Below are positions 51,401-59,221 of a stretch of DNA of 64,000 nt, one piece after another (positions within the stretch are counted from its first letter, which is position 1; every line of letters begins with the position of its first letter). The translations under genes and the position numbers were made by a program. The notes under the pieces were generated by a model. The model did no database searches, was not told the DNA's origin, and worked only from the letters and a program-made list of their open reading frames with translations. Origin of the DNA: Charina bottae (taxonomy: Eukaryota; Chordata; Lepidosauria; Squamata; Charinaidae). The stretch lies in NCBI GenBank assembly GCA_023362775.1, contig JALMGJ010000005.1, forward strand, positions 36,885,463 to 36,949,462. The letters run 5' to 3'.

Positions 51401-51447
51401 ATTCAGAATTCTGAGTTCTTTCTTTCTGCATTGCAGGTCGCTATTGA
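24444..51447 (+). CDS. TRA2B: TRA2B (transformer-2 beta), complete coding sequence in nine exons
   Basis: TRA2B is a nuclear SR-like protein that binds GA-rich (GAA) exonic enhancers and activates exon inclusion. Joined exons are 24444-24479, 32009-32142, 34951-35113, 36877-37065, 38445-38560, 40791-40874, 49205-49261, 49952-50025 and 51437-51447. They total 864 nt, 287 residues plus stop, with every junction in phase and GT/AG. Layout: RS1 at about 13-110, a single RRM at about 118-196 with RNP2 LGVFGL (120-125) and RNP1 RGFAFVYF (159-166), a conserved linker [18 protein letters not shown], a glycine run, and RS2 to the end (YSPRRY). As I recall, the human protein is one residue longer; the glycine run here has seven glycines. 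The start is set by [12 protein letters not shown], the usual N-terminus. Exons 1-12 aa and the linker favour TRA2B over TRA2A. Confidence 0.96.
28474..28590. repeat. Short palindromic MITE-like element
   Basis: The arms GCAACCTGCTGCCCAGCAGA and TTTGAAGCGTGTCAGGTTGC are roughly inverted. The inner arms CTACAATTCCCATGATG and GGAACTTGTAGTCCAGAAT resemble the ACAACTCCCAT fold-back repeat common in amniotes. The superfamily is not determined. Confidence 0.5.
28690..29460 (-). mobile_element. L2/CR1-type LINE remnant (old)
   Basis: It aligns by eye with the better preserved inverted LINE at 41016-42360 over the segment TTCTGCACCAGCTGAAGTTT, then GTCTTCAAGGGCAATCCCAC and TGCCTCCTGCTTGAGGAATG. No open frame of the original protein survives. 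Confidence 0.55.
30785..31000 (-). mobile_element. Penelope-type repeat with inverted ends
   Basis: The ends GGCAGCACCTTTTC and GAAAAGGTGCTGCC are inverted. The middle has the amniote repeat motif GAGCTATAGCCCACTTCATC, whose complement begins CTGATGA, a hammerhead-like core with a degenerate GAAA. AAGACTAAGACAGCTCTCC follows the T-run. The class is tentative. Confidence 0.4.
31469..31746 (+). other. TRA2B: TRA2B poison exon (conserved non-coding cassette exon)
   Basis: A 278-bp exon-like block begins after TTTTTTATTAAG and ends at TAA with donor GTAATT (31747). It is extremely purine-rich with many GAA/GAAGAA/AGAA motifs, the binding signature of the TRA2 protein itself. Joined to coding exon 1 it reads 27 codons and then TGA at 31550-31552, so inclusion would end translation and mark the mRNA for decay. 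In mammals TRA2B carries an ultraconserved exon of about this size at this place that mediates autoregulation. The sequence here looks almost unchanged, from memory. Exon edges are inferred from splice motifs. Confidence 0.88.
32009..32142 (+). CDS. TRA2B: TRA2B coding exon 2 (RS1, first part)
   Basis: It encodes residues 13-57 ([17 protein letters not shown] onward), dense in SR/RS dipeptides. Acceptor TATATGCAG, donor GTAAGC; it ends in phase 2 inside an Arg codon. Confidence 0.95.
32582..33225 (+). mobile_element. mariner-like MITE, family CAGGTAGTCCTC, copy 1 (644 bp)
   Basis: The ends CAGGTAGTCCTCG and CAAGGACTATCTG are inverted and flanked by TA on both sides (32580-32581, 33226-33227), the Tc1/mariner signature. 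The interior has a strand-biased C-rich block (32840-33080) that yields spurious long frames. No transposase. Confidence 0.78.
33955..34700 (-). mobile_element. RTE LINE, subfamily 2, 5'-truncated ORF
   Basis: The minus-strand frame 34075-34572 (165 residues) covers the region after the RT motifs: [40 protein letters not shown] and [20 protein letters not shown]. It differs consistently from the BovB-like copies ([13 protein letters not shown] and GAKITADAD in place of [13 protein letters not shown] and GSKITADGD). The tail is the GTTTGTTTGTTT tract at the left. The last part of the ORF is frameshifted. Confidence 0.85.
34951..35113 (+). CDS. TRA2B: TRA2B coding exon 3 (RS1, second part)
   Basis: It encodes residues 57-111, including [13 protein letters not shown] and [13 protein letters not shown]. 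Acceptor GCTTTATAG, donor GTAAGG. Confidence 0.95.
35458..35562. repeat. Local direct repeat in TRA2B intron
   Basis: A roughly 32-bp unit (TTGTAGTTATGATATAGTAG) occurs twice (35458-35489, 35530-35562), separated by TATAGTA-rich sequence. Confidence 0.75.
35791..36348 (+). mobile_element. hAT-like MITE with nested mariner MITE
   Basis: The ends CAGGGGTTTTTAA and TTAAGAATCCCTG are imperfect inverted repeats. The 8-bp flanks CTCTAATC (35783-35790) and CTCTGATC (36349-36356) differ at one base. The inner part is interrupted by a TA-flanked element at 35930-36133. Confidence 0.72.
35930..36133 (+). mobile_element. mariner-like MITE, family CAGGTAGTCCTC, copy 2 (204 bp)
   Basis: Inverted ends CAGGTAGTCCTCGTT and TGAGGACTACCTG are flanked by TA on each side, inside the hAT-like element. 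It shares GTCGTTAAGC and CACAATTGGGACCGG with copy 3. Confidence 0.8.
36877..37065 (+). CDS. TRA2B: TRA2B coding exon 4 (RRM, most of the fold)
   Basis: Exactly 63 codons (residues 112-174) carry RNP2 LGVFGL and RNP1 RGFAFVYF with their aromatic residues intact. The donor is AGGAG/GTAAGTG at 37066. A hAT MITE duplication starts at 37076, only 10 bp past the exon end. Confidence 0.96.
37084..37490 (+). mobile_element. hAT-type MITE, family CAGAGCTTTCC, copy 3 (407 bp)
   Basis: Perfect 14-bp inverted ends CAGAGCTTTCCAAA, flanked by the exact 8-bp duplication GTCTATAT (37076-37083, 37491-37498). The interior shares CATGTTGGTGACACACTTTT and ATGCATCATTTCGCGACACA with the copy at 53040. It sits in the TRA2B intron with its left flank starting 11 bp after the exon 4 edge. 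Confidence 0.93.
38445..38560 (+). CDS. TRA2B: TRA2B coding exon 5 (end of RRM and linker)
   Basis: It encodes residues 175-213: [20 protein letters not shown] followed by the proline/threonine linker [13 protein letters not shown] that contributes to RNA contact in TRA2 proteins. Acceptor CTCCTATAG, donor GTAAGT. Confidence 0.96.
39377..40008 (-). mobile_element. RTE/BovB LINE, 5'-truncated copy with target duplication
   Basis: Bounded by an exact 14-bp duplication ATCATGCATCAGAT (39363-39376, 40009-40022). Minus-strand translation shows [58 protein letters not shown] and [14 protein letters not shown], the C-terminal part of BovB ORF2. The copy is 632 bp with few lesions; one frame break lies near 39790. 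Confidence 0.93.
40791..40874 (+). CDS. TRA2B: TRA2B coding exon 6
   Basis: It encodes residues 213-241, an Arg/Tyr/Asp-rich stretch with a repeated [14 protein letters not shown]. The direct repeat GACAGAGGCTAT occurs twice. Acceptor CCCATTTAG, donor GTGAGC. Confidence 0.95.
41016..42360 (-). mobile_element. L2/CR1-type LINE, ORF2 C-terminal part and 3'UTR
   Basis: On the minus strand the frame at 41539-41754 reads [17 protein letters not shown], and 41966-42307 ends in [13 protein letters not shown], an RT-domain motif of this group. The 3' tail is the (ATTT)n at the left (41017-41037). The copy is moderately decayed, inverted relative to TRA2B. Confidence 0.78.
42540..42562. repeat. (GGAT)n microsatellite
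   Basis: Four uninterrupted GGAT units after TTCAGATT, followed by GATAGAATGG. Confidence 0.7.
42635..42712 (+). mobile_element. L2/CR1-type LINE tail fragment
   Basis: TGTAAGCTTTCCAGAGTCAT, GAGATGGACAGCC and (AATA)n form the usual tail, directly against the next element. Confidence 0.5.
42714..44412 (-). mobile_element. L1-like non-autonomous element, copy B1
   Basis: An inverted element homologous to 46763-49021 along its length. Anchors are GAAGTGACTTCCAACAG, ACCAAAATCATATTATTTTT and TTAGAAATGAGAAAGGCTCG. It ends at the left with the complement of TTAATAAAATTC. Its right end abuts Penelope sequence, so the 5' end is uncertain. A short minus-strand frame (43682-43864, 60 residues) remains. 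Confidence 0.6.
44413..45660 (+). mobile_element. Penelope-like element, 5'-truncated, with GIY-YIG endonuclease
   Basis: An open frame runs to TAA 45439-45441. Recognisable Penelope sequence begins near 44440 with the end of the RT domain ([46 protein letters not shown]). After a linker comes the endonuclease domain with [27 protein letters not shown] and [13 protein letters not shown]. Cysteines in QCSEECS and histidines in HLKEKGH fit the CCHH pattern of Penelope elements. The frame's apparent first 40-50 residues (from 44296) belong to the adjoining element. The RT catalytic half is missing, so it cannot be autonomous. The 3' tail has a hammerhead-like core at 45539-45569. Confidence 0.88.
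45824..46280 (+). mobile_element. mariner-like MITE, family CAGGTAGTCCTC, copy 3 (457 bp)
   Basis: Ends CAGATAGTCCTCGCTTA and TAAGTGAGGACTACCTG are inverted, with TA on each side (45822-45823, 46281-46282). Shared internal motif AATTGGGACCGGAATTTCC. No transposase. Confidence 0.82.
46763..49021 (-). mobile_element. L1-like non-autonomous element, copy B2, split by a solo LTR
   Basis: Flanked by a short repeat CATTTTCT (46755-46762, 49022-49029). Removing the LTR and one target copy leaves about 1.61 kb. On the minus strand the 5' end reads GGACTTCCGGTGGGAACATG and the 3' end AATAAAATTCTTGAAGAAAA. The start resembles that of copies A1/A2, so the four form one family with two subgroups. No RT is present. 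Confidence 0.65.
46919..47561 (-). mobile_element. Solo LTR of the Ty1/copia family (643 bp)
   Basis: An exact 5-bp duplication AATTC (46914-46918, 47562-47566) bounds it. Reverse-complemented it begins TGTTAAAGTTATTTGGTTAA and ends ACCTAATA, matching the LTR at 59222-59863 over its whole length. Shared internal blocks include AAACATCATGGTCTGTGCAA and TCCATCACCAGAAGTGAGG. Confidence 0.93.
49205..49261 (+). CDS. TRA2B: TRA2B coding exon 7 (glycine run)
   Basis: It encodes residues 241-260: R, seven glycines, then [12 protein letters not shown]. Acceptor CGCTTTCACAG, donor GTATGA. The ATG codon in QMY corresponds to Ile in the human protein as I remember it. Confidence 0.94.
49952..50025 (+). 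CDS. TRA2B: TRA2B coding exon 8 (RS2)
   Basis: It encodes residues 260-285: [20 protein letters not shown] and SYSP. Acceptor TTTTTTGTGTAG, donor GTAAGT. Confidence 0.95.
51437..51447 (+). CDS. TRA2B: TRA2B coding exon 9 (last three residues and stop)
   Basis: Eleven coding bases follow acceptor CTGCATTGCAG and complete R-R-Y-stop (TGA 51445-51447). The rest of the exon is 3'UTR. Confidence 0.93.
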
Positions 51448-51810
51448 AGTGAAAAAATGAAGACTTTATATCTGCGAATACTGCAGTGTGATTGCAAACT
51501 TGTTACTTTTGTTCAGTCGAATGGTGCCTAGTGAATTAGGTGACTTTTACACCTTTTATGGAGACTATTTTGGTGAAGTTTTAAAAGTGTTGTACCATTC
51601 TGCATATTTGTGTAGTTGGTGCTTTGTTCAGAATTGTGTTTTGGAGAAGAGTATGTCTTCCGCATGTGTTTAGTCTGAACTTTGCAGAAGGATTTCTGTT
51701 ATCTAAATTCTTCAATTTTTTCAGTTTCTAGGGTATTTTGAAGATCAAAACCTGTGTAATATGCTTTAAAATGGTGGCATAATAAACATTTTTTACGTAC
51801 TTTGAAGTTT
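51448..51810 (+). other. TRA2B: TRA2B 3' untranslated region (proximal)
   Basis: It runs from the stop to just past AATAAA at 51781-51786 (context CATAATAAACATTTTTT), followed by a T/GT-rich downstream element. A second hexamer at 52164-52169 could give a longer form. Confidence 0.75.
51781..51786 (+). terminator. TRA2B: TRA2B proximal polyadenylation signal
   Basis: Canonical AATAAA, 334 nt after the stop, followed by TTTTTTACG and a GTTTGTATCTC stretch. Confidence 0.75.
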
Positions 51811-52163
51811 GTATCTCTTGCTTACCCAAAGTGCAAATCAGAGGGGGAAAAACTATTTACGAATTTGGAATAGTGTTCCAAATTCTGTGCTCTGAATCTT
51901 GTAACATGGTCTGACTGGAGAGTTCATATTTCAAATGGTTATTCCTATAAGGAAATTAAGGAATTAATGTTCAGGAATGGAAGAAAGATTTAACTTAAAA
52001 ATTAACTTCAAACTCATCTTTATAGAGAGCACACAAGAATGATTCACACACTGCTTACTATTTTAATAGGACTATAACAATCTTATCATGTCCTTCATAA
52101 GTCTGTGAACTGGAATTTTTCCAGTTCGGCTGGGGCCTCTGTCTTTGTCTGGATTTATTTTGC

Positions 52164-52169
52164 AATAAA
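52164..52169 (+). terminator. TRA2B: Possible TRA2B distal polyadenylation signal
   Basis: AATAAA in TTGCAATAAATTGTGCTT lies 378 nt downstream of the proximal signal in otherwise unique sequence. Use cannot be shown without transcript data. Confidence 0.35.
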
Positions 52170-52443
52170 TTGTGCTTAGAAACCTATGAAAGAGTTTTCT
52201 CAGTTAATGGAAGCAAGTAGAAATTACTTTAAACAGAGGAAATCATCAGAATTAAATTAGTATAATAGCCTTTTATCCTTATGTGACTAGTTGCATGGAA
52301 AGAATCATGGACTGCTAATAAAACATTCCTCAAACTTAGGTTTTGTGCATTGATCTGTAGGGATCAATCATAAATGGAAAGACTAGAAGCTGTCCTCATA
52401 AAACAGTGAAAGAAAGTCCCTAATATGCTGTTTTTTGTTTTTT

Positions 52444-52663
52444 TAAAATCTATTCAATCGTGTCCCGATTCTTGGAGACTGCCTGGACAAGTCCCTGCAG
52501 CTTTCTTGGCAAGGTTTTTCAGAGGTGGTTTGCCATTGCCTCCCTCCTAGGGCTGAGAGAGTGACTGGCCCCCCAGCTGGCTTTGTGCCTAAGGCAGGAC
52601 TAGAACTCACGGTCTCCCGGTTTCTAGCCTGGTGCCATAACCACTACACCAAACTGGCTCTGC
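52444..52663 (-). mobile_element. tRNA-derived SINE, tail type B
   Basis: On the minus strand: head GAGCCAGTTTGGTGTAGTGG, GTGAGTTCTAGTCC, then the BovB-like tail (complement of GCAAGGTTTTTCAGAGGTGG and of TCAATCGTGTCCCGATTCT). Confidence 0.8.
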
Positions 52664-52669
52664 CGATAT

Positions 52670-53030
52670 ACTGCAAATTGGTGTGTGTTTACAGGTTTAT
52701 GGAACGGACTGCACTGATAATCCTCAGACCTTGAAAATGATGGCCCATAATCATCCAGGAGCACACAGTTATGTGAACATAAATCATTTTGAAGCTAACT
52801 TGAGTTGTCTAGGAGGTTAACCTAAGAAAAATACTTTATAATCTCTAGGAAACTTACTTAAAGAAAAAGTGGGTTGCCCCTATCTTTTGTATTACATAGT
52901 ACAAATGTGTGGCTGTAGTGTTGGTTTGCCCTTCTTTGCTGAAGGTCGATGCATGCTTCCAGAACAATCATCATGTATCCTGGTAGCAGTGGCTGACCAG
53001 TGCTCAGTGTCATCCCAGTCTATTTATAAG
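52670..53030. other. Unique-looking sequence, nothing assigned
   Basis: A short stretch between a SINE and a MITE with no recognisable gene or repeat. Confidence 0.5.
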
Positions 53031-53039
53031 GATGTAGGA

Positions 53040-53261
53040 CAGAGATTTCCAAACTTTTCATGTTGGTGACACACTTTTTAGACATGCATCATTTCGCGAC
53101 ACACTCTTACAGCAGGGCACAAAGGCACTAGGACCTGCACGGAATCACAGCAGGTTTGGAGGCACAAGGCAGGCACTAGGACCTTCGTGGAATCCTGGCA
53201 GGGCTCAGCAGCAGTCCCGACACTACACACCCCACCCCTACACACAGTTTGGAAAACTCTG
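53040..53261 (+). mobile_element. hAT-type MITE, family CAGAGCTTTCC, copy 4 (222 bp)
   Basis: Ends CAGAGATTTCCAAAC and GTTTGGAAAACTCTG, flanked by the exact 8-bp duplication ATGTAGGA (53032-53039, 53262-53269). The left 60 bp are nearly identical to copy 3; the middle is an internally deleted version. Confidence 0.92.
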
Positions 53262-53269
53262 ATGTAGGA

Positions 53270-54300
53270 AGATAATGCAATCACTTTATGTTCCCAGTTC
53301 ATGTGTTGCATGAATGGATTAATTTCTCATCACAATGTAAGACAGGTAGGAAATTAAAACTTATCTCTTCTATGAATTGGTCTGCAGAGGACAGACATGT
53401 TCCACTTATAGCCATTATAACATCTAAGGGGTCAAAAGCCACATTCAAAACAATTTGATTATTTGATACTGGAAAGAAGAGTTCATTGTCATCAGTAGAC
53501 AAATCCTAGAAAATTGAACATGCCAAACAGCTATATTTATTCAGAGGATTTAACAGGATTGGAAGAATCCCAAGTTGCTATTAGAGGGTCACATCACACC
53601 ACTCCAAAGTCTTCTGATGCAAATGGGAAGCAAAGATGTAACATTTTTCCTTTTGTGATTCCAGCATTACTATCAATACCCAGCTGCAGCTGTATCTCTA
53701 AGTGCCACCAGAGGGCAGTCAGCACCATTTCAGAGCTAATTGGCATTAAATCTTGCACTTTGGCTTCAGGAGCTGTTCTCCCTTCCCAAAACATGGCAAT
53801 AGTGAGAAGACCGAATGTGTGTGGTAGACTTGTATCCCATGTTAAGGAGCTTGAGACAGCATACACAGCGTTCTCTCCCCTCATTCTGCCCCACAGCAAC
53901 AACCTTGTGAGCTATACTTGCCGATAAACAAAAAAGTGCTAAGTGGAGCTGTTGAAGAAAGATGTATCTGGCTGACATAAACACAAGAGGAATCCTCAAA
54001 TTCCTCTTAAATGCAAAGAATAAAAATACATTTTAAAAGGGTAAAATTAATGCAAAATCAAAGATTTCTTAGGGAGTCAGAATGCGATCTTTGGACAAAA
54101 CTCCAGGACTTACAGTTCCATCTGCTGTAAATCTAATTTCCGCAAATCTGACAGGGAGAAGAAGGAATAATTTGATGTGGAGATTCAGGTTGAATATTGC
54201 TGTGCCCATGTTTTGAATATTTTGTGTCACTTCTTCAAAGGATATCAGAGAGAGACCTCCAAATGGCTCTCAGGGCCAAGATCAACCTGCCTCAAGGTGT
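53270..54300. other. Unassigned sequence downstream of TRA2B
   Basis: About 1 kb in which I recognise no gene. A minus-strand and a plus-strand frame overlap at 53514-53927, but neither has recognisable motifs and they are probably chance or decayed repeat. Confidence 0.5.
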
Positions 54301-55720
54301 GTTGCAGTTTTGCCTTAAGTCAGACTGTGCTCCAACTGTGGTATTTCTGCTGTTTCTGAAAAACTACTTAACACTGTTCCTCTTCAAATAAGAATATTTT
54401 GCATGTTGCCTAGGAACATTATCAGCATCCACTATGGCAGAATTAAAGGTTCCCTTAGTAGATGCTTCAGCTCAGAAAAAGGCAGGTATGAAGTCCTTCT
54501 GCCAATTGTATTCTTTCAAAGGATGATGTTCCATTCAGACCAGAAATGACATGTTTCCCAAGCCAACTTTGTCTAGTTCCAAGTTCCCCAGCACTAAATC
54601 TCACATCTCAGCATTACCTGCATTAATTTTCTCAAGCTTCCAGATCAAGGAAATTAAATTTCTGGCACAGCTTTTTAGTGAGAAGAGGGTTATCTCAGTA
54701 TTTCCCAGTCAGAATATTTAGTACATAACGTTCAATCTCTCAAGTATTTTCTTCCTGCCCTCATATCTTGTTGTCAAGCAAAACCAAACATCAAGCATAT
54801 TCTAGGCATAGTTAGTTATTACCTTCTCCACAATGAAAATTTGGGTTTATTCCATAGTTTTTGTAATTTCCAAAAGTGGTCAATCATGGATTTAAAATAA
54901 ATCAGTACATTTGTGGTATATCACACGTTTGGGATAACTTCAGTCAAATAACTACTGTACAGCCTGCAGATGTTATGGCTTGTATAAATTTGACAGAAAC
55001 TTATCTTCATGTGCCCGGTGGCCATACACACAGGAAATTTCTCAGAAGTGCCTATCAGAATCAGTATTTCCAATTCAGAATTTTCCTCTTTCAACCAACT
55101 TACTCATAGAAGTTGAGAAGTTGTTTAGACAAGTCATTACTCAAAGCTCAGTCTGACTTGTAACCTGAGCTAGGTACAGGGCTGTGGGGTTTTGATATAT
55201 CAACCAGAAAACTTGCGCATACTGGTCGAGTTACTATTCATTGAGCATGCACAGATATCAAGATCAGTCTAATGCCATTGCCTCCAAAGAAAGTCATCAA
55301 ATTGCAATTCAGCATTTAAACACGCAGGTGAAAGTGATGGGCATTTCTTATGTCAGTGAACCTTCCAAATCTCATGTTTCATATTTAGGAATTTTAACAT
55401 GGACCAAACTTCATTCAAGTTCACTAATAAGGCTTCTCTGCCCATGATACTTAAAAAAGTATGTGTCAGGTATGCCAACTTCCTTCTTGGTCTTTCTCAG
55501 CACAAATTCACCCATTTAAAATTCCTGAGAGTGATTGAGACATGGCTATAAACTTTACAAGATGGGAAGTGCACAACTAAGGGTTTGCACCTTGGAGGTT
55601 CCCTGTCTTCTCAAGAAGCCAAACGAAGTATCCAATGGTTGGAGTTGAGGGTTATCTTCAAGGCTCTAGTGATGATAGCCTGCACCCATAAGAATGTAAC
55701 AGCACTATGAGGTAGACCAG
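54300..55720 (+). mobile_element. DIRS-type retroelement remnant (RT/RNase H)
   Basis: Broken forward frames resemble DIRS reverse transcriptase: MACINLTETYLHVPGGHTHR followed by KFLRSAYQNQYFQFRIF (54986-55099). Further on, QEAKRSIQWLELRVIFKAL (near 55615-55680) resembles the RNase H region. Multiple stops and frameshifts make it a dead copy. A Ty3-type element is the alternative. Recombinase and termini were not found. Confidence 0.5.
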
Positions 55721-55904
55721 ATAAAGAAACTGACTCCACAGGAAGACTATAATTATACTTTATTGAAGTAAGCTATAGTAACAGAATCTTGCAAGTCTGC
55801 CTGTATCTTCCCCTCCATCCCTCCCTCCTATAGCCCAGGGAATCAAGGAGGAGCCAGTCAGTGTTTTTTTTTTAAATACTTTTCCATCTCCCTGGGCTTA
55901 ACAG

Positions 55905-56125
55905 TTTAGTCTAGTGGTTAAGGCACCAGGCTAGAATCCAGGAGACTGTGAGTTCTAGTCCCACCCTAGGCATGAAAGCCGGCTGGGTGACTTTGGGCCA
56001 GTCACTCTCTCTCAGCCCAACTCACCTCACAGGGTTGTTGTGGGGAAAATAGGAGGAGGAAGGAGTAGTAGCTATGTTCCCCGCCTTGGGTTATTTATAA
56101 AAATGATGCAGGATAAAAAATCTAA
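55905..56125 (+). mobile_element. tRNA-derived SINE, tail type A
   Basis: TTTAGTCTAGTGGTTAAGGC head, GTGAGTTCTAGTCCCACC, GGGTGACTTTGGGCCAGTCA, CCTCACAGGGTTGTTGTGG and a decayed tail. Confidence 0.8.
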
Positions 56126-57253
56126 AAAAACCCACATTCTTCAGTACCTGTTGTCCTAACAGCTCCTGGATGCCTTCTTTAAGGTCATTTCCAAGGCTCC
56201 CTACAGAATGACAGCTCGGTTCCCAGACTGGGAATACATATTCCTTCATCTCAAGCAGAAACAAATTTGTTTCATGGCATTCCTTCTCTGGGAAACTCTA
56301 AATCTTACTGTAATTCCATATAGAGGGAAGTATACTGGGAGGAGAAGCGTGCCAAATAACAAGATAGATGGGAGATCTGTGCTTCTCCTCCCTTCTGGTT
56401 ACTCCCTCACCAAGATGGACGGTGGAAATCATATTGGCCTGCTCTTAGCCTGCAGGCTTTGCTACTAAATACCAGATTGGTGGATAAGAAGATCTTTCTC
56501 ATCTAAGATTTGATTGTGAATGAAAGGGCCACTCTAGCATGTTTAACAAAAACCTGAGTTGGGGAGCTAGGGAATACTTGGTATAGCACCAGAAAAGAGC
56601 AGGTGGTCAGGGCAGGGGAATTGTTGTAACCTATAGAATCTCTTTCTCTCTCCAGGCTTCTTGTCCACTCAAGTACCAATCTAGAATTTTGATCTCTAGT
56701 TTTGGTTATTCAGAACAAAATGTGGAGACTTCTGATATACCACCCACCCAGCTACCCAGCAGACTCCCTATCTGAGTTGATGGAGGTGGTCTCAGCTGTG
56801 ATTCAGAACTCCTAGAGTGTAATCTTTAGATGATTTCAACATCCATGCTAGGACTGCTGTGGTTGGGGCTGCCCAGGAATTCATAGCTGCCATGTCAACC
56901 ATGGATTTCTCTCAACTTGTTCCTGGCCCAGCACATATGGGAGATCACACTTTGAATTGGATTTTTTCTATTGGGCAGAAGGATAGTGGTCTGAAAGTGG
57001 CAGATTTTACATCTGTTCCTTGTCATATTTGAACTACTTCCTATTGTGATTTAGGTTGGCAGCAACTATTTCCGCAGAGGTGGGGAACCTATCAAAATGA
57101 TCTGCCCATGGAAGCTGATGAATTGCCAATTGATTCTGAGAGGTTCTTCAGTATTTTCTAGCCAGTAAGACTTGTACTTCTGTCAGAGATTTGGCTACTC
57201 TCATCACTGCATCCTCTCAGTATCACCCAGTAGAGCTTTTTGTAGGCTGACCA

Positions 57254-57292
57254 TGTTAAAGTTATTTGGTTAAGTTATTCTATGCAGAATCA
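57254..57292 (+). repeat. Truncated 5' LTR of the copia element
   Basis: 39 bp starting TGTTAAAGTTATTTGG, an exact match to the start of the 3' LTR. Confidence 0.93.
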
Positions 57293-57303
57293 GTTCAGAG
57301 GTA

Positions 57304-59148
57304 TTGTTGCAATCTAGTGTACAGCCAACTGTCCATGCTCCTGTGGCTGGACAACAACCAGTTCAGCTGCCTTCTGGTTCCCAGTCTCCTAGTGTGGTGA
57401 GAGGGTCCCCTCAGGTGAAGGAAGAAGAAATTTCACCTGAGCAGGTTCAGGACCTGAAGGGGGAATCAGGTAGTGAAAAGGCAGAGGACAGTGATGAGGA
57501 AGAGGCAGTGGTAATTCCTCGTAGGTCTGCACGTTCCACAAAGGGTGTGAAACCTGACAGGTTTGTGATTCAGCAGGTGAGAGTGTGTCAAATCACCTGT
57601 GAACCTCAGTCTTTCCAGGAGGTGTTGCTTCTGCCTGTTGAAGAGCAGGAGAAGTGGAATACAGCGATGGACAAGGAGTTTGAGGCATTAGTGAATCAAA
57701 AGGTGTTTGAGGTCACTGATTTGCCCCCATCCCAGAAAGCTGTTGGTTCCAGATGGGTTTTTAGAAAGTAGCTTCTTCCTGATAATACAGTGCAGTACAA
57801 AGCCAGGCTTGTTGCTCAGGGATTTGCACAAGAGAGGTTTTTGAACTATGATCTCACATATGCACCCACAGCTAGACCAGAGTCTTTACGTATGGTACTT
57901 TCTCTGGCTGCACAGCGTGGACTTGTTGTCCATCATTTTGATGTTGACACAGCATATCTGAATGCAGATCTCCCTGAAACTGTGTACATGAAGCAGGCTC
58001 CTGGCTATGCTTGTGACAATTCTCAGAAGGTGTACAGGCTGCGCAAGGCGCTGTATGGATTGAAGCAGGCTGGACGTTGTTGGCATCAATGTTTAGATAA
58101 GGCGTTATCAGAGCTAAACTTTAAGAAATCAATTGCTGATCCTTGTGTGTATGTAAGAGGTTCTGGAAGTGATTACACGGTGTTGCTAACATATGTTGAT
58201 GATTTTTGCCTAGCAACTGGTTCTTTGCACCTTGTACAAGAGTTTGCAACACAATTAAGACAGTACTTTCAATTGAAAGACCTAGGTGAGCTGAAATACT
58301 ATCTAGGTGTTGAAGTCACTAGAGCTCAGAGTGGTGAATTCTATCTGAGTCAGAAAAGAAAAATTGACTAATTGTTGAGTCAACTTGAAATGTCAAACGC
58401 AAAACCTACCAAAACACCAATGACTCTTGATTTCCTAAAGGGTGATGCATGTGAGGAAATTTGTCCTCAGCTTGAATTATATCACTCAGCTGTAGGAAGT
58501 TTGCTACACTTAACACAATGGACACGCCCTGACTTAGCTTACTCAGTTGGAGTACTCAGTCATAAGGTTGCCAAACCATCCATGCGAGATTGGCAAGGGT
58601 TAAAAAGGGTCCTACGTTACCTTAAAGGCACAGCTGATTTTTGCCTTAAAGTGTCAGCTACTAAAGCTGAAATGCCTGTGATTTATGCTGACAGCTGTTT
58701 TGCAGAAGAGGGAGACAGAAAGTCTGTGAGTGGCTTTGTTTGTTTGTTTGCAAATACACCCATTGCCTGGAGAGCAAGAAAACAAAATGCAATAGCCGTT
58801 TCCACGTGCGAGGCCGAGTTCGCGGCTCTCAGTGAGGCAATTAATGAAATGTACTGGTTAAAACAATTGTTTGTAGACCTTTCTGTAGATATAACCTCAC
58901 CAATGACAGTGTATGAAGACTCCCAGGCCTGTCTTTCTCTTGCTATCTCTGAAAAAGTCAGAGGTCGTACGAAATATATCGATGTGAAATACAAAAATGT
59001 AAGACATGCAATTTAAGAAGGATTTATCCAATTAGAATATTGTCCTTCCGAGCTAAACGTGGCAGATATCTTCACGAAAGCTTTACCTCTTGATAAGCAT
59101 GCAACCATGGTAACCAGCTTGGGACTAGAACAAATGTGTCTGAAATAA
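57304..59148 (+). pseudogene. copia pol remnant: reverse transcriptase and RNase H with three nonsense codons
   Basis: One continuous frame of about 614 codons is broken only by stops at 57769-57771, 58369-58371 and 59014-59016, ending at TAA 59146-59148 with no frameshift. In order: an acidic linker with PRRSARSTKGVKPDRF, the RT start KAVGSRWVFRK, and KARLVAQGFAQERFLNYDLT. Next come FDVDTAYLNADLPETVYMKQ, KALYGLKQAGRCWHQ, the catalytic LLTYVDDFCLA and LKDLGELKYYLGVEV. RNase H follows, with VIYADSCFAEEGDRKSVSGF, ARKQNAIAVSTCEAEFAAL and a final NVADIFTKALP. The RT YVDD motif is intact. The protein cannot be made as it stands. Confidence 0.95.
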
Positions 59149-59221
59149 AATCATTTGTGTCTCTGTGTGCCTGTCAAATGAGTTTTCCCCCACAGCGTTT
59201 CGAAAATCCATGCGGAAGGGG

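Noticed and set aside
24444..51447. TRA2A instead of TRA2B
   Set aside because: The N-terminus [12 protein letters not shown], the glycine run, the poison-exon sequence and the neighbouring ETV5 all fit TRA2B.
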